From Atherix ibis (Eukaryota > Arthropoda > Insecta > Diptera > Athericidae), in the NCBI GenBank assembly GCA_958298945.1, contig CATQJD010000111.1, positions 930,001-994,000 of the forward strand: DNA of 64,000 nt. The letters run 5' to 3'. This document shows, in pieces, positions 1-12,473 of the stretch. Each line of letters opens with the position of its first letter. Within the stretch, counting starts at the first letter, position 1. Both the position numbers and the translations under genes were made by a program. Below the pieces are notes generated by a model. It was given only the letters and a program-made list of their open reading frames with translations. It had not been told where the DNA came from and did no database searches.

Positions 1-527
1 AAAACCATCACTTTCATAGAGAAAAACAAATTTTAAGAACAAGTGGACTCAGTGTAATTATTTTTGCCTCCTATTTTCTGAGAAAACTGGTTGCCTGGTG
101 TAAAAAGTTGATTTTCTTGCATTTTTGGTTCAAATTTCGGATTTGTCGGGTTTTTTGTTTGGATTTTTGCATATATTTTGGTTGCCGATTTATTATTTAT
201 TCTTTGAGCGCTCTTTCTTAGCCTTTTCTTGTGGATTTTTGTTGTTATATGCCGGGCAGGTAGTTTAGCATATTTTTTTTAATACTTTTTTATGTTTTCC
301 TTTACTTTGTTTTTAAAAAAACGCCATTTTCATAGTGAAAAACCAATTTCAAAGACAAAAACAACAAATTATATGCAATTTTTTCTTCAATTTGCCCACA
401 GAAATTTATTCTGAAAGGACACTCTTCCTCCGATCAGGATAATAAGATCCAGAGAAGCTTTGCCCAGTTGTTTGCAACAAAACCAAAATAAAAATCTCCA
501 AAAAACCTTCATTTTCATAGAGAAAAA

Positions 528-1029
528 CAAATTTTAAGAACAAGTGGACTCAGTGTAATTATTTTTGCCTCCTATTTTCTGAGAAAACTGGTCGCCTGGT
601 GTAAAAAGTTGATTTTCTTGCATTTTTGGTTCAAATTTCGGATTTGTCGGGTTTTTTGTTTGGATTTTTGCATATATTTTGGTTGCCGATTTATTATTTA
701 TTCTTTGAGCGCTCTTTCTTAGCCTTTTCTTGTGGATTTTTTTTGTTATATGCCGGGCAGGTGGTTTACTAAATGAGTTTTTAATACTTTTTTATGTTTT
801 CCTTTACTTTGTTTTAAAAAAAACGCCATTTTCATAGTGAAAAGCCAATTTCAAAAACAAAAACAACAAATTATATGCAATATTTTCTACAATTTGCCCA
901 CAGAAATTTATTCTGAAAGGACACTCTACCTCCGATCAGGATAATAAGATCCAGAGAAGCTTCGCCCAGTTGTTTGCAACAAAACCAAAATAAAAATCTC
1001 CAAAAAACCATCGTTTTCATAGAGAAAAA
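528..1029 (+). repeat. Representative full-length satellite monomer (502 bp)
   Basis: A typical monomer, phased from CAAATTTTAAG. In order it contains GGACTCAG; a T-rich stretch with GGTTCAAATTTCGG; the 8-bp palindrome GAGCGCTC; the GC-richer ATGCCGGGCAGG box; a second T-rich stretch; the dyad TTTTCA-TAG-TGAAAA; TTATATGCAATATTTTC; CCTCCGATCAGGATAATAAG; the palindrome GAAGCTTC containing a HindIII site; and a second CATTTTCATAG segment. The phase is arbitrary. The ATGCCGGGCAGG box is followed by a variable segment (TTTACTAAATGAG, TTAAGCAAATGATT, TTTAGCAAATGTTT or TTTAGCATATTTT) that is the most useful diagnostic for sorting monomers into subtypes. Confidence 0.9.
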
Positions 1030-3261
1030 CAAATTTTAAGAACAAGTGGACTCAGTGTAATTATTTTTGCCTCCTATTTTCTGAGAAAACTGGTCGCCTG
1101 GTGTAAAAAGTTGATTTTCTTGCATTTTTGGTTCAAATTTCGGATTTGTCGGGTTTTTTGTTTGGATTTTTGCATATATTTTGGTTGCCGATTTATTATT
1201 TATTCTTTGAGCGCTCTTTCTTAGCCTTTTCTTGTGGATTTTTTTTGTTATATGCCGGGCAGGTGGTTAAGCAAATGATTTTTTAATACTTTTTTATGTT
1301 TTCCTTTACTTTGTTTAAAAAAAAAGGCCATTTTCATAGTGAAAAACCAATTTCAAAGACAAAAACAACAAATTATATGCAATATTTTCTACAATTTGCC
1401 CACAGAAATTTATTCTGAAAGGACACTCTTCTTCCGATCAGGATAGTAAGATCCAGAGAAGCTTCGCCCAATTGTTTGCAACAAAACCAAAATAAAAATC
1501 TCCAAAAAACCATCATTTTCATAGAGAAAAACAAATTTTAAGAACAAGTGGACTCAGTGTAATTATTTTTGCCTCCTATTTTCTGAGAAAACTGGTTGCC
1601 TGGTGTAAAAAGTTGATTTTCTTGCATTTTTGGTTCAAATTTCGGATTTGTCGGGTTTTTTGTTTGGATTTTTGCATATATTTTGGTTGCCGATTTATTA
1701 TTTATTCTTTGAGCGCTCTTTCTTAGCCTTTTCTTGTGGATTTTTTTTGTTATATGCCGGGCAGGTGGTTTACTAAATGAGTTTTTAATACTTTTTTATG
1801 TTTTCCTGTACTTTGTTTTAAAAAAAACGCCATTTTCATAGTGAAAAGCCAATTTCAAAAACAAAAACAACAAATTATATGCAATATTTTCTACAATTTG
1901 CCCACAGAAATTTATTCTGAAAGGACACTCTACCTCCGATCAGGATAATAAGATCCAGAGAAGCTTCGCCCAGTTGTTTGCAACAAAACCAAAATAAAAA
2001 TCTCCAAAAAACCATCGTTTTCATAGAGAAAAACAAATTTTAAGAACAAGTGGACTCAGTGTAATTATTTTTGCCTCCTATTTTCTGAGAAAACTGGTCG
2101 CCTGGTGTAAAAAGTTGATTTTCTTGCATTTTTGGTTCAAATTTCGGATTTGTCGGGTTTTTTGTTTGGATTTTTGCATATATTTTGGTTGCCGATTTAT
2201 TATTTATTCTTTGAGCGCTCTTTCTTAGCCTTTTCTTGTGGATTTTTTTTGTTACATGCCGGGCAGGTGGTTAAGCAAATGATTTTTTAATAGTTTTTTA
2301 TGTTTTCCTTTACTTTGTTTAAAAAAAAAGGCCATTTTCATAGTGAAAAACTAATTTCAAAGACAAAAACAACAAATTATATGCAATATTTTCTACAATT
2401 TGCCCACAGAAATTTATTCTGAAAGGACACTCTTCCTCCGATCAGGATAGTAAGATCCAGAGAAGCTTCGCCCAATTGTTTGCAACAAAACCAAAATAAA
2501 AATCTCCAAAAAACCATCATTTTCATAGAGAAAAACAAATTTTAAGAACAAGTGGACTCAGTGTAATTATTTTTGCCTCCTATTTTCTGAGAAAACTGGT
2601 TGCCTGGTGTAAAAAGTTGATTTTCTTGCATTTTTGGTTCAAATTTCGGATTTGTCGGTTTTTGGTTTGGATTTTTGCATATATTTTGGTTGCCGATTTA
2701 TTATTTATTCTTTGAGCGCTCTTTCTTAGCCTTTTCTTGTGGATTTTTTTTGTTATGTGCCGGGCAGGTGGTTAAGCAAATGATTTTTTAATACTTTTTT
2801 ATGTTTTCCTTTACTTTGTTTAAAAAAAAAGGCCATTTTCATAGTGAAAAACTAATTTCAAAGACAAAAACAACAAATTATATGCAATATTTTCTACAAT
2901 TTGCCCACAGAAATTTATTCTGAAAGGACACTCTTCCTCCGATCAGGATAGTAAGATCCAGAGAAGCTTCGCCCAATTGTTTGCAACAAAACCAAAATAA
3001 AAATCTCCAAAAAACCATCATTTTCATAGAGAAAAACAAATTTTAAGAACAAGTGGACTCAGTGTAATTATTTTTGCCTCCTATTTTCTGAGAAAACTGG
3101 TTGCCTGGTGTAAAAAGTTGATTTTCTTGCATTTTTGGTTCAAATTTCGGATTTGTCGGTTTTTGGTTTGGATTTTTGCATATATTTTGGTTGCCGATTT
3201 ATTATTTATTCTTTGAGCGCTCTTTCTTAGCCTTTTCTTGTAGATTTTTTTTTTATATGCC

Positions 3262-6200
3262 GGGCAGGTAGTTTAGCAAATGTTTTTTTAATACTTTTTT
3301 ATGTTTTCCTTTACTTTGCTTTTAAAAAAACGCCATTTTCATAGTGAAAAACCAATTTCAAAGACAAAAACAACAAATTATATGCAATTTTTTCTACAAT
3401 TTGCCCACAGAAATTTATTCTGATAGGACACTCCTCCTCCGATCAGGATAATAAGATCCAGAGAAGCTTCGCCCAGTTGTTTGCAATAAAACCAAAATAA
3501 AAATCTCCAAAAAACCATCATTTTCATAGAGAAAAACAAATTTTAAGAACAAGGGACTCAGTGTAATTATTTTTGCCTCCTATTTTCTGAGAAAACTGGT
3601 CGCCTGGTGTAAAAAGTTGATTTTCTTGCATTTTTGGTTCAAATTTCGGATTTTTGCATATATTTTGGTTGCCGATTTATTATTTATTCTTTGAGCGCTC
3701 TTTCTTAGCCTTTTCTTGTGGATTTTTTTTGTTATATGCCGGGCAGGTAGTTTAGCATATTTTTTTTAATACTTTTTTATGTTTTCCTTTATTTTGTTTA
3801 AAAAAAAACGCCATTTTCATAGTGAAAAACCAATTTCAAAGACAAAAACAAACAAATTATATGCAATATTTTCTACAATTTGCCCACAGAAATTTATTCT
3901 GAAAGGACACTCTTCCTCCGATCAGGATAATAAGATCCAGAGAAGCTTCACCCAATTGTTTGCAACAAAACCAAAATAAAAATCTCCAAAAAACCTTCAT
4001 TTTCATAGAGAAAAACAAATTTTAAGAACAAGTGGACTCAGTGTAATTATTTTTGCCTCCTATTTTCTGAGAAAACTGGTCGCCTGGTGCAAAAAGTTGA
4101 TTTTCTTGCATTTTTGGTTCAAATTTCGGATTTGTCGGGTTTTTTGTTTGGATTTTTGCATATATTTTGGTTGCCGATTTATTATTTATTCTTTGAGCGC
4201 TCTTTCTTAGCCTTTTCTTGTGGATTTTTTTTGTTATATGCCGGGCAGGTGATTTACAAAATGAGTTTTTAATACTTTTTTATGTTTTCCTTTACTTTGT
4301 TTTAAAAAAAACGCCATTTTCATAGTGAAAAGCCAATTTCAAAAACAAAAACAACAAATTATATGCAATATTTTCTACAATTTGCCCACAGAAATTTATT
4401 CTGAAAGGACACTCTACCTCCGATCAGGATAATAAGATCCAGAGAAGCTTCGCCCAGTTGTTTGCAACAAAACCAAAATAAAAATCTCCAAAAAACCATC
4501 GTTTTCATAGAGAAAAACAAATTTTAAGAACAAGTGGACTCAGTGTAATTATTTTTGCCTCCTATTTTCTGAGAAAACTGGTCGCCTGGTGTAAAAAGTT
4601 GATTTTCTTGCATTTTTGGTTCAAATTTCGGATTTGTCGGGTTTTTTGTTTGGATTTTTGCATATATTTTGGTTGCCGATTTATTATTTATTCTTTGAGC
4701 GCTCTTTCTTAGCCTTTTCTTGTGGATTTTTTTTGTTATATGCCGGGCAGGTGGTTAAGCAAATGATTTTTTAATACTTTTTTATGTTTTCCTTTACTTT
4801 GTTTAAAAAAAAAGGCCATTTTCATAGTGAAAAACTAATTTCAAAGACAAAAACAACAAATTATATGCAATATTTTCTACAATTTGCCCACAGAAATTTA
4901 TTCTGAAAGGACACTCTTCCTCCGATCAGGATAGTAAGATCCAGAGAAGCTTCGCCCAATTGTTTGCAACAAAACCAAAATAAAAATCTCCAAAAAACCA
5001 TCATTTTCATAGAGAAAAACAAATTTTAAGAACAAGTGGACTCAGTGTAATTATTTTTGCCTCCTATTTTCTGAGAAAACTGGTTGCCTGGTGTAAAAAG
5101 TTGATTTTCTTGCATTTTTGGTTCAAATTTCGGATTTGTCGGTTTTTGGTTTGGATTTTTGCATATATTTTGGTTGCCGATTTATTATTTATTCTTTGAG
5201 CGCTCTTTCTTAGCCTTTTCTTGTAGATTTTTTTTTTATATGCCGGGCAGGTAGTTTAGCAAATGTTTTTTTAATACTTTTTTATGTTTTCCTTTACTTT
5301 GCTTTTAAAAAAACGCCATTTTCATAGTGAAAAACCAATTTCAAAGACAAAAACAACAAATTATATGCAATTTTTTCTACAATTTGCCCACAGAAATTTA
5401 TTCTGATAGGACACTCTTCCTCCGATCAGGATAATAAGATCCAGAGAAGCTTCGCCCAGTTGTTTGCAATAAAACCAAAATAAAAATCTCCAAAAAACCA
5501 TCATTTTCATAGAGAAAAACAAATTTTAAGAACAAGGGACTCAGTGTAATTATTTTTGCCTCCTATTTTCTGAGAAAACTGGTCGCCTGGTGTAAAAAGT
5601 TGATTTTCTTGCATTTTTGGTTCAAATTTCGGATTTTTGCATATATTTTGGTTGCCGATTTATTATTTATTCTTTGAGCGCTCTTTCTTAGCCTTTTCTT
5701 GTGGATTTTTTTTGTTATATGCCGGGCAGGTAGTTTAGCATATTTTTTTTAATACTTTTTTATGTTTTCCTTTATTTTGTTTAAAAAAAAACGCCATTTT
5801 CATAGTGAAAAACCAATTTCAAAGACAAAAACAACAAATTATATGCAATATTTTCTACAATTTGCCCACAGAAATTTATTCTGAAAGGACACTCTTCCTC
5901 CGATCAGGATAATAAGATCCAGAGAAGCTTCACCCAATTGTTTGCAACAAAACCAAAATAAAAATCTCCAAAAAACCTTCATTTTCATAGAGAAAAACAA
6001 ATTTTAAGAACAAGTGGACTCAGTGTAATTATTTTTGCCTCCTATTTTCTGAGAAAACTGGTCGCCTGGTGCAAAAAGTTGATTTTCTTGCATTTTTGGT
6101 TCAAATTTCGGATTTGTCGGGTTTTTTGTTTGGATTTTTGCATATATTTTGGTTGCCGATTTATTATTTATTCTTTGAGCGCTCTTTCTTAGCCTTTTCT

Positions 6201-8230
6201 TGTGGATTTTTTTTGTTATATGCCGGGCAGGTGGTTTACTAAATGAGTTTTTAATACTTTTTTATGTTTTCCTTTACTTTGTTTTAAAAAAAACGCCATT
6301 TTCATAGTGAAAAACCAATTTCAAAAACAAAAACAACAAATTATATGCAATATTTTCTACAATTTGCCCACAGAAATTTATTCTGAAAGGACACTCTACC
6401 TCCGATCAGGATAATAAGATCCAGAGAAGCTTCGCCCAGTTGTTTGCAACAAAACCAAAATAAAAATCTCCAAAAAACCATCGTTTTCATAGAGAAAAAC
6501 AAATTTTAAGAACAAGTGGACTCAGTGTAATTATTTTTGCCTCCTATTTTCTGAGAAAACTGGTCGCCTGGTGTAAAAAGTTGATTTTCTTGCATTTTTG
6601 GTTCAAATTTCGGATTTGTCGGGTTTTTTGTTTGGATTTTTGCATATATTTTGGTTGCCGATTTATTATTTATTCTTTGAGCGCTCTTTCTTAGCCTTTT
6701 CTTGTGGATTTTTTTTGTTATATGCCGGGCAGGTGGGTAAGCAAATGATTTTTTAATACTTTTTTATGTTTTCCTTTACTTTGTTTAAAAAAAAAGGCCA
6801 TTTTCATAGTGAAAAACTAATTTCAAAGACAAAAACAACAAATTATATGCAATATTTTCTACAATTTGCCCACAGAAATTTATTCTGAAAGGACACTCTT
6901 CCTCCGATCAGGATAGTAAGATCCAGAGAAGCTTCGCCCAATTGTTTGCAACAAAACCAAAATAAAAATCTCCAAAAAACCATCATTTTCATAGAGAAAA
7001 ACAAATTTTAAGAACAAGTGGACTCAGTGTAATTATTTTTGCCTCCTATTTTCTGAGAAAACTGGTTGCCTGGTGTAAAAAGTTGATTTTCTTGCATTTT
7101 TGGTTCAAATTTCGGATTTGTCGGTTTTTGGTTTGGATTTTTGCATATATTTTGGTTGCCGATTTATTATTTATTCTTTGAGCGCTCTTTCTTAGCCTTT
7201 TCTTGTAGATTTTTTTTTTTATATGCCGGGCAGGTGGTTTAGCAAATGTTTTTTTAATACTTTTTTATGTTTTCCTTTACTTTGCTTTTAAAAAAACGCC
7301 ATTTTCATAGTGAAAAACCAATTTCAAAGACAAAAACAACAAATTATATGCAATTTTTTCTACAATTTGCCCACAGAAATTTATTCTGATAGGACACTCT
7401 TCCTCCAATCAGGATAATAAGATCCAGAGAAGCTTCGCCCAGTTGTTTGCAACAAAACCAAAATAAAAATCTCCAAAAAACCATCGTTTTCATAGAGAAA
7501 AACAAATTTTAAGAACAAGTGGACTCAGTGTAATTATTTTTGCCTCCTATTTTCTGAGAAAACTGGTCGCCTGGTGTAAAAAGTTGATTTTCTTGCATTT
7601 TTGGTTCAAATTTCGGATTTGTCGGGTTTTTTGTTTGGATTTTTGCATATATTTTGGTTGCCGATTTATTATTTATTCTTTGAGCGCTCTTTCTTAGCCT
7701 TTTCTTGTGGATTTTTTTTGTTATATGCCGGGCAGGTGGTTAAGCAAATGATTTTTTAATACTTTTTTATGTTTTCCTTTACTTTGTTTAAAAAAAAAGG
7801 CCATTTTCATAGTGAAAAACTAATTTCAAAGACAAAAACAACAAATTATATGCAATATTTTCTACAATTTGCCCACAGAAATTTATTCTGAAAGGACACT
7901 CTTCCTCCGATCAGGATAGTAAGATCCAGAGAAGCTTCGCCCAATTGTTTGCAACAAAACCAAAATAAAAATCTCCAAAAAACCATCATTTTCATAGAGA
8001 AAAACAAATTTTAAGAACAAGTGGACTCAGTGTAATTATTTTTGCCTCCTATTTTCTGAGAAAACTGGTTGCCTGGTGTAAAAAGTTGATTTTCTTGCAT
8101 TTTTGGTTCAAATTTCGGATTTGTCGGTTTTTGGTTTGGATTTTTGCATATATTTTGGTTGCCGATTTATTATTTATTCTTTGAGCGCTCTTTCTTAGCC
8201 TTTTCTTGTAGATTTTTTTTTTTATATGCC
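3262..8230 (+). repeat. Higher-order repeat, ~1.98 kb (four-monomer period)
   Basis: The variable segment after the ATGCCGGGCAGG box cycles through subtypes. TTTACAAAATGAG or TTTACTAAATGAG occurs at about 4240 and 6222, TTAAGCAAATGATT at about 4742 and 6724, TTTAGCAAATGTTT at about 3261, 5243 and 7226, and the 22-bp-deleted TTTAGCATATTTT unit at about 3738 and 5720. Like units are 1982 bp apart. The next deleted unit comes at about 8708 rather than about 7700, because two further monomers (about 7727 and 8229) are inserted in the cycle, consistent with local unequal exchange. Boundaries are approximate. Confidence 0.75.
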
Positions 8231-8619
8231 GGGCAGGTGGTTTAGCAAATGTTTTTTTAATACTTTTTTATGTTTTCCTTTACTTTGCTTTTAAAAAAAC
8301 GCCATTTTCATAGTGAAAAACCAATTTCAAAGACAAAAACAACAAATTATATGCAATTTTTTCTACAATTTGCCCACAGAAATTTATTCTGATAGGACAC
8401 TCTTCCTCCGATCAGGATAATAAGATCCAGAGAAGCTTCGCCCAGTTGTTTGCAATAAAACCAAAATAAAAATCTCCAAAAAACCATCATTTTCATAGAG
8501 AAAAACAAATTTTAAGAACAAGGGACTCAGTGTAATTATTTTTGCCTCCTATTTTCTGAGAAAACTGGTCGCCTGGTGTAAAAAGTTGATTTTCTTGCAT
8601 TTTTGGTTCAAATTTCGGA

Positions 8620-11600
8620 TTTTTGCATATATTTTGGTTGCCGATTTATTATTTATTCTTTGAGCGCTCTTTCTTAGCCTTTTCTTGTGGATTTTTTTTG
8701 TTATATGCCGGGCAGGTAGTTTAGCATATTTTTTTTAATACTTTTTTATGTTTTCCTTTATTTTGTTTAAAAAAAAACGCCATTTTCATAGTGAAAAACC
8801 AATTTCAAAGACAAAAACAACAAATTATATGCAATATTTTCTACAATTTGCCCACAGAAATTTATTCTGAAAGGACACTCTTCCTCCGATCAGGATAATA
8901 AGATGCAGAGAAGCTTCACCCAATTGTTTGCAACAAAACCAAAATAAAAATCTCCAAAAAACCTTCATTTTCATAGAGAAAAACAAATTTTAAGAACAAG
9001 TGGACTCAGTGTAATTATTTTTGCCTCCTATTTTCTGAGAAAACTGGTCGCCTGGTGTAAAAAGTTGATTTTCTTGCATTTTTGGTTCAAATTTCGGATT
9101 TGTTGGGTTTTTTGTTTGGATTTTTGCATATATTTTGGTTGCCGATTTATTATTTATTCTTTGAGCGCTCTTTCTTAGCCTTTTCTTGTGGATTTTTTTT
9201 GTTATATGCCGGGCAGGTAGCTTAGCATATTTTTTTTTAATACTTTTTTATGTTTTCCTTTACTTTGTTTTTAAAAAAACGCCATTTTCATAGTGAAAAA
9301 CCAATTTCAAAGACAAAAACAACAAATTATATGCAATTTTTTCTACAATTTGCCCACAGAAATTTATTCTGAAAGGACACTCTTCCTCCGATCAGGATAA
9401 TAAGATCCAGAGAAGCTTTGCCCAGTTGTTTGCAACAAAACCAAAATAAAAATCTCCAAAAAACCATCATTTTCATAGAGAAAAACAAATTTTAAGAACA
9501 AGTGGACTCAGTGTGTTTATTTTTGCCTCTTATTTTCTGAGAAAACTGGTCCCTGGTGTAAAAAGTTGATTTTCTTGCATTTTTGGTTCAAATTTCGGAT
9601 TTTTGCATATATTTTGGTTGCCGATTTATTATTTATTCTTTGAGCGCTCTTTCTTAGCCTTTTCTTGTGGATTTTTTTTGTTATATGCCGGGCAGGAAGT
9701 TTAGCATATTTTTTTTAATACTTTTTTATGTTTTCCTTTATTTTGTTTAAAAAAAAACGCCATTTTCATAGTGAAAAACCAATTTCAAAGACAAATACAA
9801 CAAATTATATGCAATATTTTCTACAATTTGCCCACAGAAATTTATTCTGAAAGAACACTCTTCCTCCGATCAGGATAATAAGATCCAGAGAAGCTTCACC
9901 CAATTGTTTGCAACAAAACCAAAATAAAAATCTCCAAAAAACCTTCATTTTCATAGAGAAAAACAAATTTTAAGAACAAGTGGACTCAGCGTAATTATTT
10001 TTGCCTCCTATTTTCTGAGAAAACTGGTCGCCTGGTGTAAAAAGTTGATTTTCTTGCATTTTTGGTTCAAATTTCAGTTTTGTTGGGTTTTTTGTTTGGA
10101 TTTTTGCATATATTTTGGTTGCCGATTTATTATTTATTCTTTGAGCGCTCTTTCTTAGCCTTTTCTTGTGGATTTTTTTTGTTATATGCCGGGCAGGTAG
10201 CTTAGCATATTTTTTTTAAATACTTTTTTATGTTTTCCTTTACTTTAATTTTAAAAAAAACGCCATTTTCATAGTGAAAAACCAATTTCAAAGACAAAAA
10301 CAACAAATTATATGCAATTTTTTCTACAATTTGCTCACAGAAATTTATTCTGAAAGGACACTCTTCCTCCGATCAGGATAATAAGATCCAGAGAAGCTTT
10401 GCCCAGTTGTTTGCAATAAAACCAAAATAAAAATCTCCAAAAAACCATCATTTTCATAGAGAAAAATAATTTTAAGAACAAGTGGACTCAGTGTGTTTAT
10501 TTTTGCCTCCTATTTTCTGAGAAAACTGGTCCCTGGTGTAAAAAGTTGATTTTTTTGCATTTTTGGTTCAAATTTCGGATTTTTGCATATATTTTAGTTG
10601 CCGATTTATTATTTATTCTTTGAGCGCTCTTTCTTAGCCTTTTCTTGTGGATTTTTTTTGTTATATGCCGGGCAGGTAGTTTAGCATATTTTTTTTAATA
10701 CTTTTTTATGTTTTCCTTTATTTTGTTTAAAAAAAAACGCCATTTTCATAGTGAAAAACCAATTTCAAAGACAAAAACAACAAATTATATGCAATATTTT
10801 CTACAATTTGCCCACAGAAATTTATTCTGAAAGGACACTCTTCCTCCGATCAGGATAATAAGATGCAGAGAAGCTTCACCCAATTGTTTGCAACAAAACC
10901 AAAATAAAAATCTCCAAAAAACCTTCATTTTCATAGAGAAAAACAAATTTTAAGAACAAGTGGACTCAGTGTAATTATTTTTGCCTCCTATTTTCTGAGA
11001 AAACTGGTCGCCTGGTGTAAAAAGTTGATTTTCTTGCATTTTTGGTTCAAATTTCGGATTTGTTGGCTTTTTTGTTTGGATTTTTGCATATATTTTGGTT
11101 GCTAATTTATTATTTATTCTTTGAGCGCTCTTTCTTAGCCTTTTCTTGTGGATTTTTTTTGTTATATGCCGGGCAGGTAGCTTAGCATATTTTTTTTTAA
11201 TACTTTTTTATGTTTTCCTTTACTTTAATTTAAAAAAAAACGCCATTTTCATAGTGAAAAACCAATTTCAAAGACAAAAACAACAAATTATATGCAATTT
11301 TTTCTACAATTTGCCCACAGAAATTTATTCTGAAAGGACACTCTTCCTCCGATCAGGATAATAAGATCCAGAGAAGCTTTGCCCAGTTGTTTGCAATAAA
11401 ACCAAAATAAAAATCTCCAAAAAACCATCATTTTCATAGAGAAAAACAAATTTTAAGAACAAGTGGACTCAGTGTGTTTATTTTTGCCTCCTATTTTCTG
11501 AGAAAACTGGTCCCTGGTGTAAAAAGTTGATTTTCTTGCATTTTCGGTTTAAATTTCGGATTTTTGCATATATTTTAGTTGCCGATTTATTATTTATTCT

Positions 11601-12438
11601 TTGAGCGCTCTTTCTTAGCCTTTTCTTGTGGATTTTTTTTGTTATATGCCGGGCAGGTAGTTTAGCATATTTTTTTTAATACTTTTTTATGTTTTCCTTT
11701 ATTTTGTTTAAAAAAAAACGCCATTTTCATAGTGAAAAACCAATTTCAAAGACAAAAACAACAAATTATATGCAATATTTTCTACAATTTGCCCACAGAA
11801 ATTTATTCTGAAAGGACACTCTTCCTTCGATCAGGATAATAAGATCCAGAGAAGCTTCACCCAATTGTTTGCAACAAAACCAAAATAAAAATCTCCAAAA
11901 AACCTTCATTTTCATAGAGAAAAACAAATTTTAAGAACAAGTGGACTCAGCGTAATTATTTTTGCCTCCTATTTTCTGAGAAAACTGGTCGCCTGGTGTA
12001 AAAAGTTGATTTTCTTGCATTTTTGGTTCAAATTTCGGATTTGTTGGGTTTTTTGTTTGGATTTTTGCATATATTTTGGTTGCCGATTTATTATTTATTC
12101 TTTGAGCGCTCTTTCTTAGCCTTTTCTTGTGGATTTTTTTTGTTATATGCCGGGCAGGTAGCTTAGCATATTTTTTTTTAATACTATTTTATGTTTTCCT
12201 TTACTTTAATTTTAAAAAAACGCCATTTTCATAGTGAAAAACCAATTTCAAAGACAAAAACAACAAATTATATGCAATTTTTTCTACAATTTGCCCACAG
12301 AAATATATTCTGAAAGGACACTCTTCCTCCGATCAGGATAATAAGATCCAGAGAAGCTTTGCCCAGTTGTTTGCAACAAAACCAAAATAAAAATCTCCAA
12401 AAAACCATCATTTTCATAGAGAAAAACAAATTTTAAGA
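8620..12438 (+). repeat. Higher-order repeat, ~0.98-kb dimer (501 + 479 bp)
   Basis: Two monomer subtypes alternate strictly. One lacks 22 bp after CGGATTT and reads GTAGTTTAGCATAT after the GGGCAG box (about 8708, 9687, 10668, 11648; one copy reads GAAG). The other is full length and reads GTAGCTTAGCATAT (about 9208, 10189, 11168, 12149). The period is 979-981 bp. From the second dimer onward the deleted subtype also carries GTGTGTTTATTTTT and a 2-bp loss giving GGTCCCTGG. The retrotransposon sits at a subtype boundary, and the next deleted unit follows immediately after it. Confidence 0.85.
12422..12438 (+). repeat. Target-site duplication, 5' copy
   Basis: The satellite sequence ending CAAATTTTAAGA (with five preceding A) directly precedes the retrotransposon 5' end. 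The same string recurs directly after the poly(A) tail at 17886-17902. The non-A core of 12 bp is certain. The upper bound of 17 bp depends on how many A residues belong to the tail. In uninterrupted monomers this string continues as ACAAGTGGACTC, as it does after the 3' copy. Confidence 0.92.
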
Positions 12439-12473
12439 TCAGTATCGAATTCGCTGTCGGACAAATAAGACGT
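12439..12473 (+). promoter_or_regulatory. Internal RNA polymerase II promoter: Inr + DPE
   Basis: The element begins TCAGT, a match to the insect initiator (TCAKT) with A at 12441 as +1. AGACGT lies at 12468-12473, exactly +28 to +33 relative to that A, and matches the downstream promoter element consensus RGWYV(T). TATA-less promoters wholly inside the transcript are established for Drosophila Jockey and I elements. They let each new full-length copy carry its own promoter. The exact 5' end and spacing together suggest this copy is not 5' truncated. Confidence 0.8.

Larger units (their letters stand above)
1..12438 (+). repeat. Complex satellite array, ~501-bp monomer, left part (about 25 monomers)
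   Basis: Head-to-tail tandem monomers, all in the same orientation. The landmark CAAATTTTAAG recurs at 27, 528, 1030, 1532, 2034, 2536, 3037, 3537 and 4016, giving spacings of 500-502 bp and one of 479 bp. Each monomer has a T-rich half (from TTATTTTTGCCTCC to the TTTGTTTTT run) and an A-rich half (from AAAAAACGCCATTTTC to the AACAAGTGGACTCAG landmark). Monomers differ by scattered substitutions plus a few shared indels that define variants. No gene lies in this stretch: the short open frames repeat with the satellite and are not coding. The array starts before position 1. Confidence 0.98.

Noticed and set aside
1131..1144. GGTTCAAATTTCGG in each monomer as a pol III B box or tRNA relic.
   Set aside because: It matches the first part of the B box (GGTTCRAN) but not its CC end. 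No A box at proper spacing and no cloverleaf can be drawn.
1..12438. Identity with the Drosophila 1.688 (359-bp) or Responder satellites.
   Set aside because: The unit length (~501 bp) and the sequence as I recall these families do not agree.
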